Position numbers and translations under genes: made by a program. Below, in pieces: positions 8,275 through 17,037 of a DNA stretch of 64,000 nucleotides (position 1 is the stretch's first letter; every line of letters begins with the position of its first letter). The notes beneath the pieces were generated by a model that was not told the DNA's origin, did no database searches, and worked only from the letters and a program-made list of their open reading frames with translations. Source of the DNA: Mucilaginibacter sp. OK268 (GTDB taxonomy: Bacteria; Bacteroidota; Bacteroidia; Sphingobacteriales; Sphingobacteriaceae); contig NZ_FNJV01000006.1 in NCBI RefSeq assembly GCF_900103125.1, positions 186,001-250,000 of the forward strand, written 5' to 3'.

Positions 8275-9798
8275 ATGAAACTGACCTCGTGCTTACTCAC
8301 TTCCGTTTTATTGCTTGGCGCCTATTCGCTATCGGCACAAAACAACCTTCAAAAAATAACCGATTTCCGTAAAGCCAATGAACAGGAGATCATCGGCGAA
8401 TACCTTAAACTGGTTGCCATACCCGATGAAACTAATGATTCTGTAAACATTCGCCTAAACGCATCGTACATCAAAGATATGCTGATTAAGCGAGGTGTTA
8501 AAGCCGAGCTATGGAGCACTGCCGAAAGCAATCCGGTTGTTTTTGGTGAGGTTAATGTTCCGGGAGCCACCAAAACAATTATTTTTTATGCTCATTATGA
8601 TGGGCAACCTGTAAATCCAAAGCAATGGGCACCGGGTTTAAAGCCTTTTGAGCCGGTTTTTATTACGGCTCCTGTTGAACAGGGCGGGCATATTGTTAAT
8701 TATAAACAGGGTGATAGTATAGACCCAACCTGGCGGTTAAGCGGGCGTGCCAGTGCAGACGATAAAGCGGGTGTAATGTGCATCATTAATGCTTATGACG
8801 CGCTTATAAAAAGCAAAATAAAGCCGGGCTGCAACATCAAGTTCTTTTTTGAGGGAGAGGAAGAAAAGGGATCGCCCCGGCTGGCCGAAATATTCAGAAA
8901 GTATAAAAGCAGACTAAATTCTGATCTATGGGTGATATGTGATGGGCCACGGCATGCATCCGGTAAAAAATCAATCATGTTTGGTGTAAGGGGTGATGTG
9001 AATTTATGGCTTACCGTTTATGGCCCTAAACGCCCTTTGCATAGCGGCAACTATGGTAACTGGGCTCCTAATCCCGGTTTGATGCTGGCACAACTGCTTG
9101 CCGGTATGAAAGATGATAAAGGCCATGTAAATGTTAAAGGTTTTTATGACGATGTATTGCCCCTCAGCAAAAGCGAAAAAGAAGCCCTTAGTAAAGTGCC
9201 GCCCATTGAGCCCGGACTAAAAAAAGAATTAGGTATAGCCGAACCCGAAGGCGGATCGCGCCCATTGGTTGAAGCTTTTATGTTGCCAACCCTCAATATA
9301 AACGGTATGGCCAGCGGTAACGTTGGTGCCCAGGCCGCTAATGTGATACCCACCAAAGCCGAAGCCGTACTTGATCTGCGCCTGGTGCTGGGTAATGATA
9401 TGGACCGCCAGATTGCTAAAGTAACAGAACATATTAAAGCACAGGGCTATTTTATTACCGATAAGGAACCTACCGACGAAGAAAGGGCCAAATATGATAA
9501 GATCATAAAAATTACGCATGATGCCGGTTATAATGCGCAGCGTACACCAATGGATCTGCCCATAGCTCAATCAGTAGTTAAAGCCATACAATCAACCGTT
9601 AATTATCCCGTAGTACTTGTACCCAGTGGTGGCGGCAGCCTGCCCTTATTTATTTTTGAGAAAGAACTGGGCGCTAAAGTAATTACTGTGCCATTGGTGA
9701 ACTACGATAATAACCAACATGCCGAAAATGAAAATGTTAAGATCAGTTTTTTGTGGGAAGGGATTGAAACAATAGCTGCCGTAATGCAAATGAAGTAA
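8275..9798 (+). CDS. M20-family metallopeptidase (dipeptidase)
   Basis: A 507-residue exported zinc peptidase with a signal peptide (LLGAYSLSAQ). M20 motifs in order: metal-binding YAHYDGQP, the GRASADDKAGV segment with the bridging Asp, the catalytic/ligand EGEEEKGS, and a late VPSGGGSLPL segment; the dimerisation/lid domain lies between about 240 and 380. It should remove amino acids from di- or oligopeptides in the periplasm. It stands alone, 134 bases after the serine hydrolase, and is followed by repeat DNA. Confidence 0.92.
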   Translation: MKLTSCLLTSVLLLGAYSLSAQNNLQKITDFRKANEQEIIGEYLKLVAIPDETNDSVNIRLNASYIKDMLIKRGVKAELWSTAESNPVVFGEVNVPGATKTIIFYAHYDGQPVNPKQWAPGLKPFEPVFITAPVEQGGHIVNYKQGDSIDPTWRLSGRASADDKAGVMCIINAYDALIKSKIKPGCNIKFFFEGEEEKGSPRLAEIFRKYKSRLNSDLWVICDGPRHASGKKSIMFGVRGDVNLWLTVYGPKRPLHSGNYGNWAPNPGLMLAQLLAGMKDDKGHVNVKGFYDDVLPLSKSEKEALSKVPPIEPGLKKELGIAEPEGGSRPLVEAFMLPTLNINGMASGNVGAQAANVIPTKAEAVLDLRLVLGNDMDRQIAKVTEHIKAQGYFITDKEPTDEERAKYDKIIKITHDAGYNAQRTPMDLPIAQSVVKAIQSTVNYPVVLVPSGGGSLPLFIFEKELGAKVITVPLVNYDNNQHAENENVKISFLWEGIETIAAVMQMK

Positions 9799-10040
9799 AG
9801 GGTTAGCTTGGATTAAGAATAGCTGCTGTCTTGCACTCGTTACAGCCCAGAGATATTGGAAAGAGCAAAAAAGCGGGAGGCTGTGTGATTCCCCTCTTGA
9901 GAGGGGTGGAGGGGTGTGTTCTTTCGCTTCATTAACACCCCCCTGCTACTACCAATCCCATGCGCCCTTCTCAAGGGCAACTATATCCAAGGTGGAACAA
10001 TATGAAAAAATCAATTAAACTTTACTTTTGAAATCTATTT
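9799..10040. repeat. Intergenic repeat cluster with hairpins
   Basis: No gene seen. Holds hairpins CCCCTCTTGAGAGGGG (9891-9906), GGGGTGTGTT / AACACCCCCC (9911-9944) and GCCCTT-CTC-AAGGGC (9964-9978). The last phrase, with the adjoining GGGCAACTA, recurs in inverted form at 11155-11170 next to the second MITE-like element, so these are dispersed repeats. They probably also end transcription from both sides. Confidence 0.6.
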
Positions 10041-10478
10041 TCAGCAAAAGCAATCAGTCGGATGAGGACAAAGCCATACAAAAATATACCATAGCAGAAT
10101 TAAAAGCCCTACAAAGGCCGCCAAGCGAGTTGCAAAAAGAATTTGATTTGCGTAAGTACTTGCTTGAGAAGCGCTGGTTTGTGAAGTTTTGAAATTAAGT
10201 TCATCAATTTCCATTTGTTTTTTATAGCCACCATTGTTATAAAACAATCTTCCCTCAAATGTTGAATATACACAGTCAACTGGTTGTGTATTATATGTTG
10301 TTTCTTTTACTAATACAAATCCATCTTTTTCAAGTTTAAGAATAACTTCGGTTAATTCTTTTTTAGGAAATTGTTTAAATTCGGACAATACATCTGAATA
10401 AAATATCTTATTATCATTTTTATTGATGATATATGCCAATACAATGTCTAATTTATTTAAAGGAGATAGTTCAAGCAT
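10041..10478 (-). CDS. Unknown protein with N-terminal winged-helix-like part and a membrane anchor
   Basis: A 145-residue protein of no recognised family. Residues about 1-75 (LDIVLAYIINKNDNKIF then KKELTEVILKLEKDGFVLV) have the helix spacing and beta-hairpin of a winged-helix domain. A Ser/Thr/Gln-rich linker leads to one strong transmembrane helix (about 113-136, AAFVGLLILLWYIFVWLC), and the tail is Cys-rich. This could be a membrane-anchored regulator, but the fold is only inferred. It is 56 bases downstream of a secreted unknown protein on the same strand and probably shares its operon. Lower GC than its neighbours suggests acquired DNA. Confidence 0.6.
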   Translation of the reverse strand: MLELSPLNKLDIVLAYIINKNDNKIFYSDVLSEFKQFPKKELTEVILKLEKDGFVLVKETTYNTQPVDCVYSTFEGRLFYNNGGYKKQMEIDELNFKTSQTSASQASTYANQILFATRLAAFVGLLILLWYIFVWLCPHPTDCFC

Positions 10479-10534
10479 AAAAAAAGAGGCTATTGGTTTA
10501 GCTCCTTAAATTATAGAAAATGAATTATTAATTT

Positions 10535-11020
10535 TTATTTATTTTCATCACTAAAAACACATGGCAAGTAAGTTTGAAGTTTAATCGCTGACTTTTCATT
10601 TATGTCTCTTTCTTCTATTCCAATTCTTACTTTTACTACTTTATGGCTTTTAAGTTTATCAATGTCTGATTCTGATAAATCCATAATGCCTATATAAAAA
10701 AATGTATGAGCGTCTAACATATGGCAATCGGTTGTGGCTTCATCTGATTTTATTACCTCTCCGTCATCTAATAATATGAACAAATCTTTATTACGATAAT
10801 TACTATATCCAGCGTTAAAACTAACCATGATTTTATTCAATGTAAATCCATCTACTAAGGTTTTGGTTAAAACCATATCTATTTTGCCTAAGGATGGACT
10901 TTTGTATTCCGTTGATTTTTTAAATGGATCAACTTTCTTTTTGATGTCTTTGCAATAGTCTTTTTGAGCAAAGCAATTGAATGATGCTAATAAGCATCCG
11001 ATAAGGATCAGGTGTTTCAC
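10535..11020 (-). CDS. Unknown secreted protein
   Basis: A 161-residue exported protein with signal peptide LIGCLLASFNCFAQ; I do not recognise a family. The mature part has Cys residues at the start (DYCKDI), middle (TTDCHM) and end (LPCVF) and an alternating beta-rich pattern. It is the first gene of a two-gene minus-strand unit with the membrane-anchored winged-helix-like protein. The pair lies between repeat clusters and is AT-rich, which fits an insertion. Confidence 0.6.
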   Translation of the reverse strand: MKHLILIGCLLASFNCFAQKDYCKDIKKKVDPFKKSTEYKSPSLGKIDMVLTKTLVDGFTLNKIMVSFNAGYSNYRNKDLFILLDDGEVIKSDEATTDCHMLDAHTFFYIGIMDLSESDIDKLKSHKVVKVRIGIEERDINEKSAIKLQTYLPCVFSDENK

Positions 11021-11170
11021 TTTTATGGTGTTTTTGAGTGGCTTAATAATTTCACAGGAGCGTTGAGCATTGACAATTAAACGTACAATATTGTCGATGC
11101 CCCCCTTATTGCTCTGTGCATTACAAAGATAAGATTATTGTCCCAACTACTACATAGTTGCCCTCTCAAG

Positions 11171-11331
11171 AGTAATAGCCATGGTTAGACATAATGAACA
11201 AATACTGATCAAAAGAGGGCTGTCACACTGAGCTCCGTCGAAGGGTCGAGCGTAGAGGCCCGCCCACTATGCTTCGACGGCGCTCAGCATGACACCCTTT
11301 TTTTAAAAATGTCTAACCATGGGCTATTACT
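11171..11331. mobile_element. MITE-like palindromic element, copy 2 (inverted)
   Basis: A 161-base palindrome with ends AGTAATAGCC / GGGCTATTACT, the reverse complement of the element at 6391-6554 with few differences, including the internal AATGAACAAATACTG segment on the opposite side. It is bordered by an 8-base direct repeat CTCTCAAG (11163-11170 and 11332-11339), as expected for a target-site duplication. It sits inside another dispersed repeat (TAGTTGCCCTCTCAAG...AAGGG), which gives an apparent empty site. Confidence 0.82.
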
Positions 11332-11590
11332 CTCTCAAGAAGGGATTTTAATCAGCAACATACGCTCTTACAAACACTCGTAGTCACAGACGAATGCCTA
11401 ATAGGAGTAGCATCTAAGCGAAGCGAAAAATATTCTGCATTAAAACACGTCAGGAATTTGTTAAAATAGATGTTTTGAATAAGTTTTCGATGATTTTCGA
11501 CCCATTTTCATTCATTTTTTGGGCAGAAAAGTGTTAAAATAAGGCTTTAAAAAGTTTTGCAGGTCGCAGTCAGAACATCAATCTTAAAAA

Positions 11591-11622
11591 TATCACCCCC
11601 GATTTATTAACCAGGGGTGATA
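11591..11622 (-). terminator. Terminator of the alginate lyase-family gene
   Basis: Stem TATCACCCC / GGGGTGATA, 20 bases past the stop codon of the minus-strand gene, with an A-run (T-run on the minus strand) on the far side. Confidence 0.75.
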
Positions 11623-11642
11623 CTATTCGGTAATAAAATTTA

Positions 11643-13199
11643 TTAATTCCCTACTGTAAATGATTCCCAGCCAGAAGCTGTAGCCCGGGTGCAGGTCATG
11701 GCCTGGGTGCCGTTCTCGCTGCTGATAAATAAACCATTATTACCCCGCAGGGTTACTTTACCATCGGGTGTGGTTATCCAGTCGAACTTTTCCCAGTCGC
11801 CCGCGGTTGCGCGGTTACAGGTAATGGCCATAGTACCATTTTCTGAGGATACAAATTTGGCTTTGCTGCGTAAGGAAATTTTACCGCCACCCGCATCAAT
11901 TACGGTAAAATGCTCGGTATCGCCGGCTGTGGTGCGGGTACAGGTCATGGCTGTAGTACCGTTCTCGCCGCTTACATAGGCATTGTTAAACCCCTTGAGG
12001 GATATCACTGAACCAATAGGCGGGTTTGAACCTGTTGGAGGAGTAGTGGTACCGCCACCCACATTAAAGTGGGTATAAGAGGTAAAGCCTAAAAAAGTAT
12101 TGTCGTTTGGCACACCCAGCGGGTCCTGCTGGTTACGTAACGACAACATGTTAGCCGTACCATAATGATGATAAGCCACCTCAACACCCGGGAAAATAGG
12201 GCTCGAAGTTGAACAATAGTTACAACCGGTGCTTTGGTTATAAGCGCTGCGCTCAAAATCATAACCGGAGCTGATGCGGCTGGAAAGCGCGGTGTAAAGT
12301 GAGCCATCACCTTGCATGTTTGCGATTTCGGCAGCATAGGTTAGGCCGGTTAGGGAATACTGGTAGTGCACACAGTCTTGGCGGTCGCAAAGCTCAGGCA
12401 TAGTACCGTTGCTCTGTATCACTTGAGGCATTGCCGCGTTGACCGCGTCTTCGCCTGCCTGGAAAACGCTGGCGCTGTTCAGGAAAACCCCGATAGCCAT
12501 TTTGGCGTAACCGGCAGATACGTTCCAGTTGTTGTTATAGGCAGGTACGTTGTTGATGTAGTTGTTTTTTACATTGTTCAGGTAGTCGTTAAACTTATTG
12601 ATATCTGTGGTCGACCAGTTGGCCGATACGCCATTGGGCTTGTAATACCTGATAATTTCGGCGGCTGCTACAAAGCTGGGTGTAGTCCAGGAGGCTTCTA
12701 ACGCGGGTTGGTTAGGGTTGTCAGTGGCATCAATAGGGGCGTAGTTCTGGAAGGTGTATGACCAGCCGTTCAGTATCGCGATACATTGGTTTGCATAGGT
12801 AACATCGGCTGTTTTGGCAAAACGGAGGGCCAGCGCGTAAGCCAGCTCGGCATCCTTCCTGATCTGGCTTTTTGACGGACTGGTATGCCCGTTTGATCCA
12901 ACATAAACCGTGGTATAAAATTGGGTTGGTAAGGCGTTGTTGCTGATAAAATCAAGCACTTTTTGGTAAGCGGCTGTGCGGGTGGCGTCACCACTGTTCA
13001 CCTGTGAGGCGATCAGATCGAGATTAGCCTGTGTGTTGATTACGCCGGGATGGATAAAAGTGGTTACCGCACGCGGGCTGGTTTGTGGTGTGGCATCTGG
13101 TGTGCCGCTTTTAACAGTTGATTTTTTACACTGGCACAAAAAAGCGCACAGGGTAAACAGGCAGGCAAAAGCCAGCCAATAGGAGATTTTCTTTCTCAT
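11643..13199 (-). CDS. Alginate lyase-family lipoprotein with C-terminal beta-trefoil repeats
   Basis: A 518-residue lipoprotein (lipobox LCQC, Cys about residue 24). Residues about 45-375 match the alginate lyase (alpha/alpha toroid) family: LAYALALRFAKT, the NNNWNVSAGYAKMAIGV segment with the family Asn, and DCVHYQYSLTGL with the family His/Tyr. Residues about 395-518 form three repeats of about 40 residues, each with a V-SGENGT-AMTC-R core, like a fascin/beta-trefoil carbohydrate-binding domain. It should cleave uronate polysaccharides at the cell surface by beta-elimination. No PL-partner, SusC or SusD adjoins it. The gene has a long 5' spacer with a LacI-type palindrome. Confidence 0.83.
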   Translation of the reverse strand: MRKKISYWLAFACLFTLCAFLCQCKKSTVKSGTPDATPQTSPRAVTTFIHPGVINTQANLDLIASQVNSGDATRTAAYQKVLDFISNNALPTQFYTTVYVGSNGHTSPSKSQIRKDAELAYALALRFAKTADVTYANQCIAILNGWSYTFQNYAPIDATDNPNQPALEASWTTPSFVAAAEIIRYYKPNGVSANWSTTDINKFNDYLNNVKNNYINNVPAYNNNWNVSAGYAKMAIGVFLNSASVFQAGEDAVNAAMPQVIQSNGTMPELCDRQDCVHYQYSLTGLTYAAEIANMQGDGSLYTALSSRISSGYDFERSAYNQSTGCNYCSTSSPIFPGVEVAYHHYGTANMLSLRNQQDPLGVPNDNTFLGFTSYTHFNVGGGTTTPPTGSNPPIGSVISLKGFNNAYVSGENGTTAMTCTRTTAGDTEHFTVIDAGGGKISLRSKAKFVSSENGTMAITCNRATAGDWEKFDWITTPDGKVTLRGNNGLFISSENGTQAMTCTRATASGWESFTVGN

Positions 13200-13543
13200 A
13201 GCTTAAGAAATTTGGTTTATTGGTTTTGGTTAGTTAATTCTCTGATCTGTACATCGATCATAAACACCTTGGTAAAAGTGTAGCTTCAGCACTCCGAAGT
13301 GCGTGGCTTTTTGTGTCGATGTAAATAGCTGTATGATCAGCCGGATGTTAATGCAGGGTTTCTCATCATTTTAAATTGGTTTATGTTATAAAATTGGTTT
13401 ATAGGATGTGCAGCAATAACAACAACAAACTGCCCTGAGCTTGTCGCTAAAAGAATTGGGTTTATAAAGTATAGGTTAATTAGTGGTTAACTCAAATTTA
13501 TTTATTAGCTTTTATAAAAAGCTTATTTCCAGGTATTTATTTA

Positions 13544-13557
13544 CGATAACGTTTTCG
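13544..13557. promoter_or_regulatory. Candidate LacI-family operator
   Basis: CGATAACGTTTTCG is palindromic at 12 of 14 positions around a central ACGT, a typical LacI/GalR operator form. It lies about 345 bases upstream of the lyase-family gene start. Function is inferred only. Confidence 0.4.
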
Positions 13558-13607
13558 TTACGGCATATTATTGAGTATATAAACGCGATGCTGTATGATG
13601 AAAATTG

Positions 13608-13691
13608 GGTTTACACTTTTTTCATTAAAATAAATTTAACTAATTGATTAATAGCTATTTAAGTGTGTATTTGCATTAAAAAGTGTAAACT
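13608..13691. repeat. AT-rich element bounded by GGTTTACACT / AGTGTAAACT
   Basis: Inverted 10-bp ends (one mismatch) enclose an AT-rich core with AATTGATTA and GCATTAA. A related element at 19253-19347 has the same ends, core and order. Confidence 0.5.
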
Positions 13692-13741
13692 ATGATTTTG
13701 CTTTGTTTATGAGGGGGCCACCCAAGCTAATAGTGATGTAA

Positions 13742-14368
13742 TTATCTTTTGGTAAAAGCTATTTTAATACCCACCAGCACAAAAGCTATAGCCGAAAATT
13801 TATTGAGCCAGGCGCCTATAAACGGGCTGTTTTTGAGTTTGACTGAAAATGAACCCGCGAAAAAAGTTAGTACCAAAAGCCACAGCAAACCCATAACCGC
13901 GTAGGTTATCCCCAGGAAAATAAACGGCCGGGCATTATGGATATATGCCGGTTGTATGAATTGCGGGAAAAAAGCCAGGAAGAAAATAGCCACCTTAGGG
14001 TTAAGCACATTGGTGAAAACCGCGGACACATAAGTTTTATGAATGGAAACCAATGGTGTTTGCCCATCCTGCTTGATCATGTTTCCACTTGAGAATAATT
14101 TGGTGATGCCCATGCCGATCAGATAGGCCGCCCCTGCATATTTGATAATGCTGAAAGCCATAGCCGATTGCGCCAGGATCAGCGAAAGGCCAAACGCTGC
14201 CAATGTAGTATGTACTAATACACCGGTGGTGATACCCAGCGTAGCATATATGCCTGATTTTCGCCCCTGTGCAATGGATTTGTTCAGAATAAATACCGTG
14301 TCTATCCCCGGCGAAATAATAAACAGAAAGGAGGCGACAATAAAAGTAGCGTAGTTAATGATACCCAT
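13742..14368 (-). CDS. LysE/RhtB-family amino-acid exporter
   Basis: A 208-residue inner-membrane protein with about six hydrophobic segments. The N-terminal SPGIDTVFILNKSIAQGRKSG region is the LysE/RhtB signature, followed by GITTGVLVHT and the conserved NVLNPKVAIFFLAFFPQF. Such proteins export amino acids or related small molecules, energised by ion exchange; the substrate is unknown. Divergent from the GH95-like gene with a 160-base spacer, and length is typical of the family. Confidence 0.9.
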   Translation of the reverse strand: MGIINYATFIVASFLFIISPGIDTVFILNKSIAQGRKSGIYATLGITTGVLVHTTLAAFGLSLILAQSAMAFSIIKYAGAAYLIGMGITKLFSSGNMIKQDGQTPLVSIHKTYVSAVFTNVLNPKVAIFFLAFFPQFIQPAYIHNARPFIFLGITYAVMGLLWLLVLTFFAGSFSVKLKNSPFIGAWLNKFSAIAFVLVGIKIAFTKR

Positions 14369-14528
14369 ATTTCAAAGATAATGATTCGGGGAGAGTTAAG
14401 TTGGACGATAAGTATTTTATGAATGATTTGTGTCTGTTGATGGATATTAGTAACATCGTAGAATCAAAACCATAAATTGCCAAAGAATGGTTTTAACCAA
14501 TTCTTAATATCCTGGAACTATACCAATT

Positions 14529-16817
14529 ATGAAAAAAGTAATCCTGATCATCGCTGGTCTTTTATTTTATAACGGCGTATCGGCACAAAATGAAACAAAC
14601 CACGACTTAAAATTTGATACCCTGGCCAGGCATTGGGATGAAGCCATTCCCTTGGGTAACGGTATGTTAGGAGCGTTGGTATGGCAGAAGGGCGATCATT
14701 TACGCTTCTCCTTAGACAGGGCCGATCTTTGGGATCTGCGCCCCATGAAAGGGCTTCATCGTAAAGAATTTAGCTATCAGTGGGTAATTAACCAGGTCAA
14801 TAAAAAAGATTATGCACCGGTACAAAAGTATCTGGACGAACCTTATGATCATGAACCGGCTCCCTCCAAGATCCCTGGTGGGGCTTTAGAGTTTGATACC
14901 AAAGACTGGGGTAAAGTAAAATCTGTCAATTTGCATCTGCCCAACGCATTATGCACCGTTAAATGGGCAAATGGAGTGGTATTGAAAACCTTTGTACATG
15001 CCACAGCGCCGGTAGGTTGGTTCAGGTTTGAAAATATCAAAACAGGTTTTGAACCCAAGCTGATCGCCCCAAAATACCAGGGAGAAGTAAAAGTATCAGG
15101 CGATCCAGTTGGTGGGGATGACCTGTCACGGCTGGGTTATCCTGCCGGAACAATCAGTCAGCAAGGCAATAGCATTACCTACAAACAAAAGGGCTGGGGC
15201 GGTTTTACTTACCAGATCAATGTAAGCTGGCATAAGGTAAATGCAAACGCTATAGAAGGCGTGTGGACTATCTCCTCACAATATCCTGCTAAAAAAATCA
15301 ACCCCGCAGCTGCTATAGTATCCGCGAACGCCTTAAAACGGGGCCTTCAGACTGATTTCGACTCGCATGAAAACTGGTGGGATAATTTCTGGAGTAAATC
15401 TGCCATTCATATACCAGACGCGTTGTTGGAGAAACAATGGTACCTGGAGCAATACAAATTTGGCTCGGCATCAAGAGTAGGAGCTCCGCCGATTTCGCTA
15501 CAGGCGGTATGGACAGCTGATAATGGTCGCCTGCCACCCTGGAAAGGCGACTTTCACCATGATTTGAATACCCAGTTAAGTTATTGGCCCAGTTATAGCG
15601 CCAATCATCTGGATGAAGGTATAGCTTACCTGAACCACCTGGATGCCAACAAAGCTAATTACGAGCGGTATACAAAAATGTATTTTGGTAAAAATGGATT
15701 AGCTGTTCCGGGTGTTACTACCATGAACGGTACAGAAATGGGAGGCTGGATACAGTACTCGCTTTCACCAACGGTATCTTCATGGCTGGGGCAGCATTAC
15801 TATTTGCAATGGCGCTACAGTATGGATAAAAACTTTTTGCGCACCCGGGCCTATCCATGGATAAAAGCAACTGCCACATTTATTGAAAGCCTTACGGCTT
15901 TGGATAATAAAGGCCATCGTAAATTACCTATTAGCTCAAGTCCGGAGATCAATGATAATGATATCACAGCCTGGTTCCATCAAAATACCAACTACGATCT
16001 GGCTTTGATGAAATTTAGCTTTAAAGCCGCGGCAGAGCTGGCCACGGAACTGGATCAGAAAACCGAAGCTGCGCACTGGCAAAAGATATATGATCAGTTT
16101 GATGATTTCGCGGTAACGCCTGCCAATGAGCTGATGTTTGCGCCTTCCATGGCTTATAACCAGTCGCACAGGCATTTTTCTAACATGCTGTGCATTTATC
16201 CTCTGGGCTTGTTGAAGTGGGAAGACGGCGAAAAGACGCAATCAGTCATCAAAAACTCCATCCATTTGTTGGATAGTGTGGGCCCTGCTTATTGGTGTGG
16301 CTATTCCTACTCCTGGCTGGCTAATATGAAGGCCAGGGCAAAAGATGGCCAAGGGGCGGCTAAGGACCTGACCATTTTTGCAAAAGCATTTTGCTCTATC
16401 AATAGTTTCCACTTAAACGGCGATCAAACCAAGTCAGGTTATTCTAAATTTCAATATCGCCCATTTACATTGGAGGGTAACTTCGCGTTTGCTTCGGGTT
16501 TGCAGGAAATGCTGTTACAAAGTTATGCCGGCTTTATGGAGATAACACCAGCTGTACCAGCCGCATGGAAAAATCTTTCATTTGAAAATTTGCGGGCCGA
16601 AGGAGCTTTCCTGGTCAGTGTAAAAAAAGAAGGCGGTCAAATTGATGAAGTGAAAATTGTGTCAGAAAAAGGAGGGAAAACTAAATTGAAACTCCCTTTC
16701 AAAACATGGTTTGCCCAAAGCCAAACGGATGTCGAAATAGGAGCTATTAAAGACGGCCTTGTTGATCTGGATTTTAAACCTGGTGCAGTGCTTGTTTTAA
16801 AAAATGGATATGAATGA
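14529..16817 (+). CDS. GH95-like glycoside hydrolase (alpha-L-fucosidase family relative)
   Basis: A 762-residue exported protein with signal peptide NGVSAQ. The N-terminal HWDEAIPLGNGMLGALVW phrase and the following LDRADLWD motif are characteristic of GH95-type enzymes, an N-terminal beta-sandwich being followed by an (alpha/alpha)6 barrel. Later, a QAVWTADNG segment, WPSYSANHLDE and SSSPEINDND occupy positions of conserved active-site loops. Length fits GH95 (about 750-800). Known members cleave alpha-L-fucosidic or alpha-L-galactosidic bonds; this relative could differ in substrate. It stands alone, upstream of a histidine kinase gene. Confidence 0.72.
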   Translation: MKKVILIIAGLLFYNGVSAQNETNHDLKFDTLARHWDEAIPLGNGMLGALVWQKGDHLRFSLDRADLWDLRPMKGLHRKEFSYQWVINQVNKKDYAPVQKYLDEPYDHEPAPSKIPGGALEFDTKDWGKVKSVNLHLPNALCTVKWANGVVLKTFVHATAPVGWFRFENIKTGFEPKLIAPKYQGEVKVSGDPVGGDDLSRLGYPAGTISQQGNSITYKQKGWGGFTYQINVSWHKVNANAIEGVWTISSQYPAKKINPAAAIVSANALKRGLQTDFDSHENWWDNFWSKSAIHIPDALLEKQWYLEQYKFGSASRVGAPPISLQAVWTADNGRLPPWKGDFHHDLNTQLSYWPSYSANHLDEGIAYLNHLDANKANYERYTKMYFGKNGLAVPGVTTMNGTEMGGWIQYSLSPTVSSWLGQHYYLQWRYSMDKNFLRTRAYPWIKATATFIESLTALDNKGHRKLPISSSPEINDNDITAWFHQNTNYDLALMKFSFKAAAELATELDQKTEAAHWQKIYDQFDDFAVTPANELMFAPSMAYNQSHRHFSNMLCIYPLGLLKWEDGEKTQSVIKNSIHLLDSVGPAYWCGYSYSWLANMKARAKDGQGAAKDLTIFAKAFCSINSFHLNGDQTKSGYSKFQYRPFTLEGNFAFASGLQEMLLQSYAGFMEITPAVPAAWKNLSFENLRAEGAFLVSVKKEGGQIDEVKIVSEKGGKTKLKLPFKTWFAQSQTDVEIGAIKDGLVDLDFKPGAVLVLKNGYE

Positions 16818-17037
16818 TCTGATCTTATCCAACATAAAAGAATACAACAGGAAAGCTGCTTTTTTGAGTGGCTTTCTTAAAAATTAGTTATAGATTGGCA
16901 TTTCCCTTATGCAATAGTCTATTTTAATTTTCCCGGCAAAAAGCAATTGAGTAATTTGATTGTTTATAAATACAAATTTTAACTTTACTAAAGCCTTGTC
17001 CGTATACCTTTTGTAAATGCTATCAAATGTTTAGCTT

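Larger units (their letters stand above)
11021..11642. other. Gene-free spacer carrying the second MITE-like element
   Basis: About 620 bases without a gene. It holds the element at 11171-11331, a related repeat phrase on both sides of it, an unassigned AT-rich stretch, and the terminator at 11591-11622. Confidence 0.6.
13200..13741. other. Long AT-rich spacer upstream of the lyase gene
   Basis: No gene seen in 540 bases. Holds the LacI-type palindrome at 13544-13557 and the GGTTTACACT-bounded element at 13608-13691. Probably the regulatory region of the lyase gene. Confidence 0.5.

Noticed and set aside
10041..11020. Toxin-antitoxin pair
   Set aside because: Gene sizes and order could fit, but one protein has a signal peptide and the other a membrane helix; no TA family is recognisable.
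12366..12701. 111-codon plus-strand frame within the lyase gene
   Set aside because: Antisense shadow; the minus-strand gene carries coherent lyase motifs.
15936..16241. Minus-strand frame inside the GH95-like gene
   Set aside because: Shadow frame; composition follows the codons of the sense gene.
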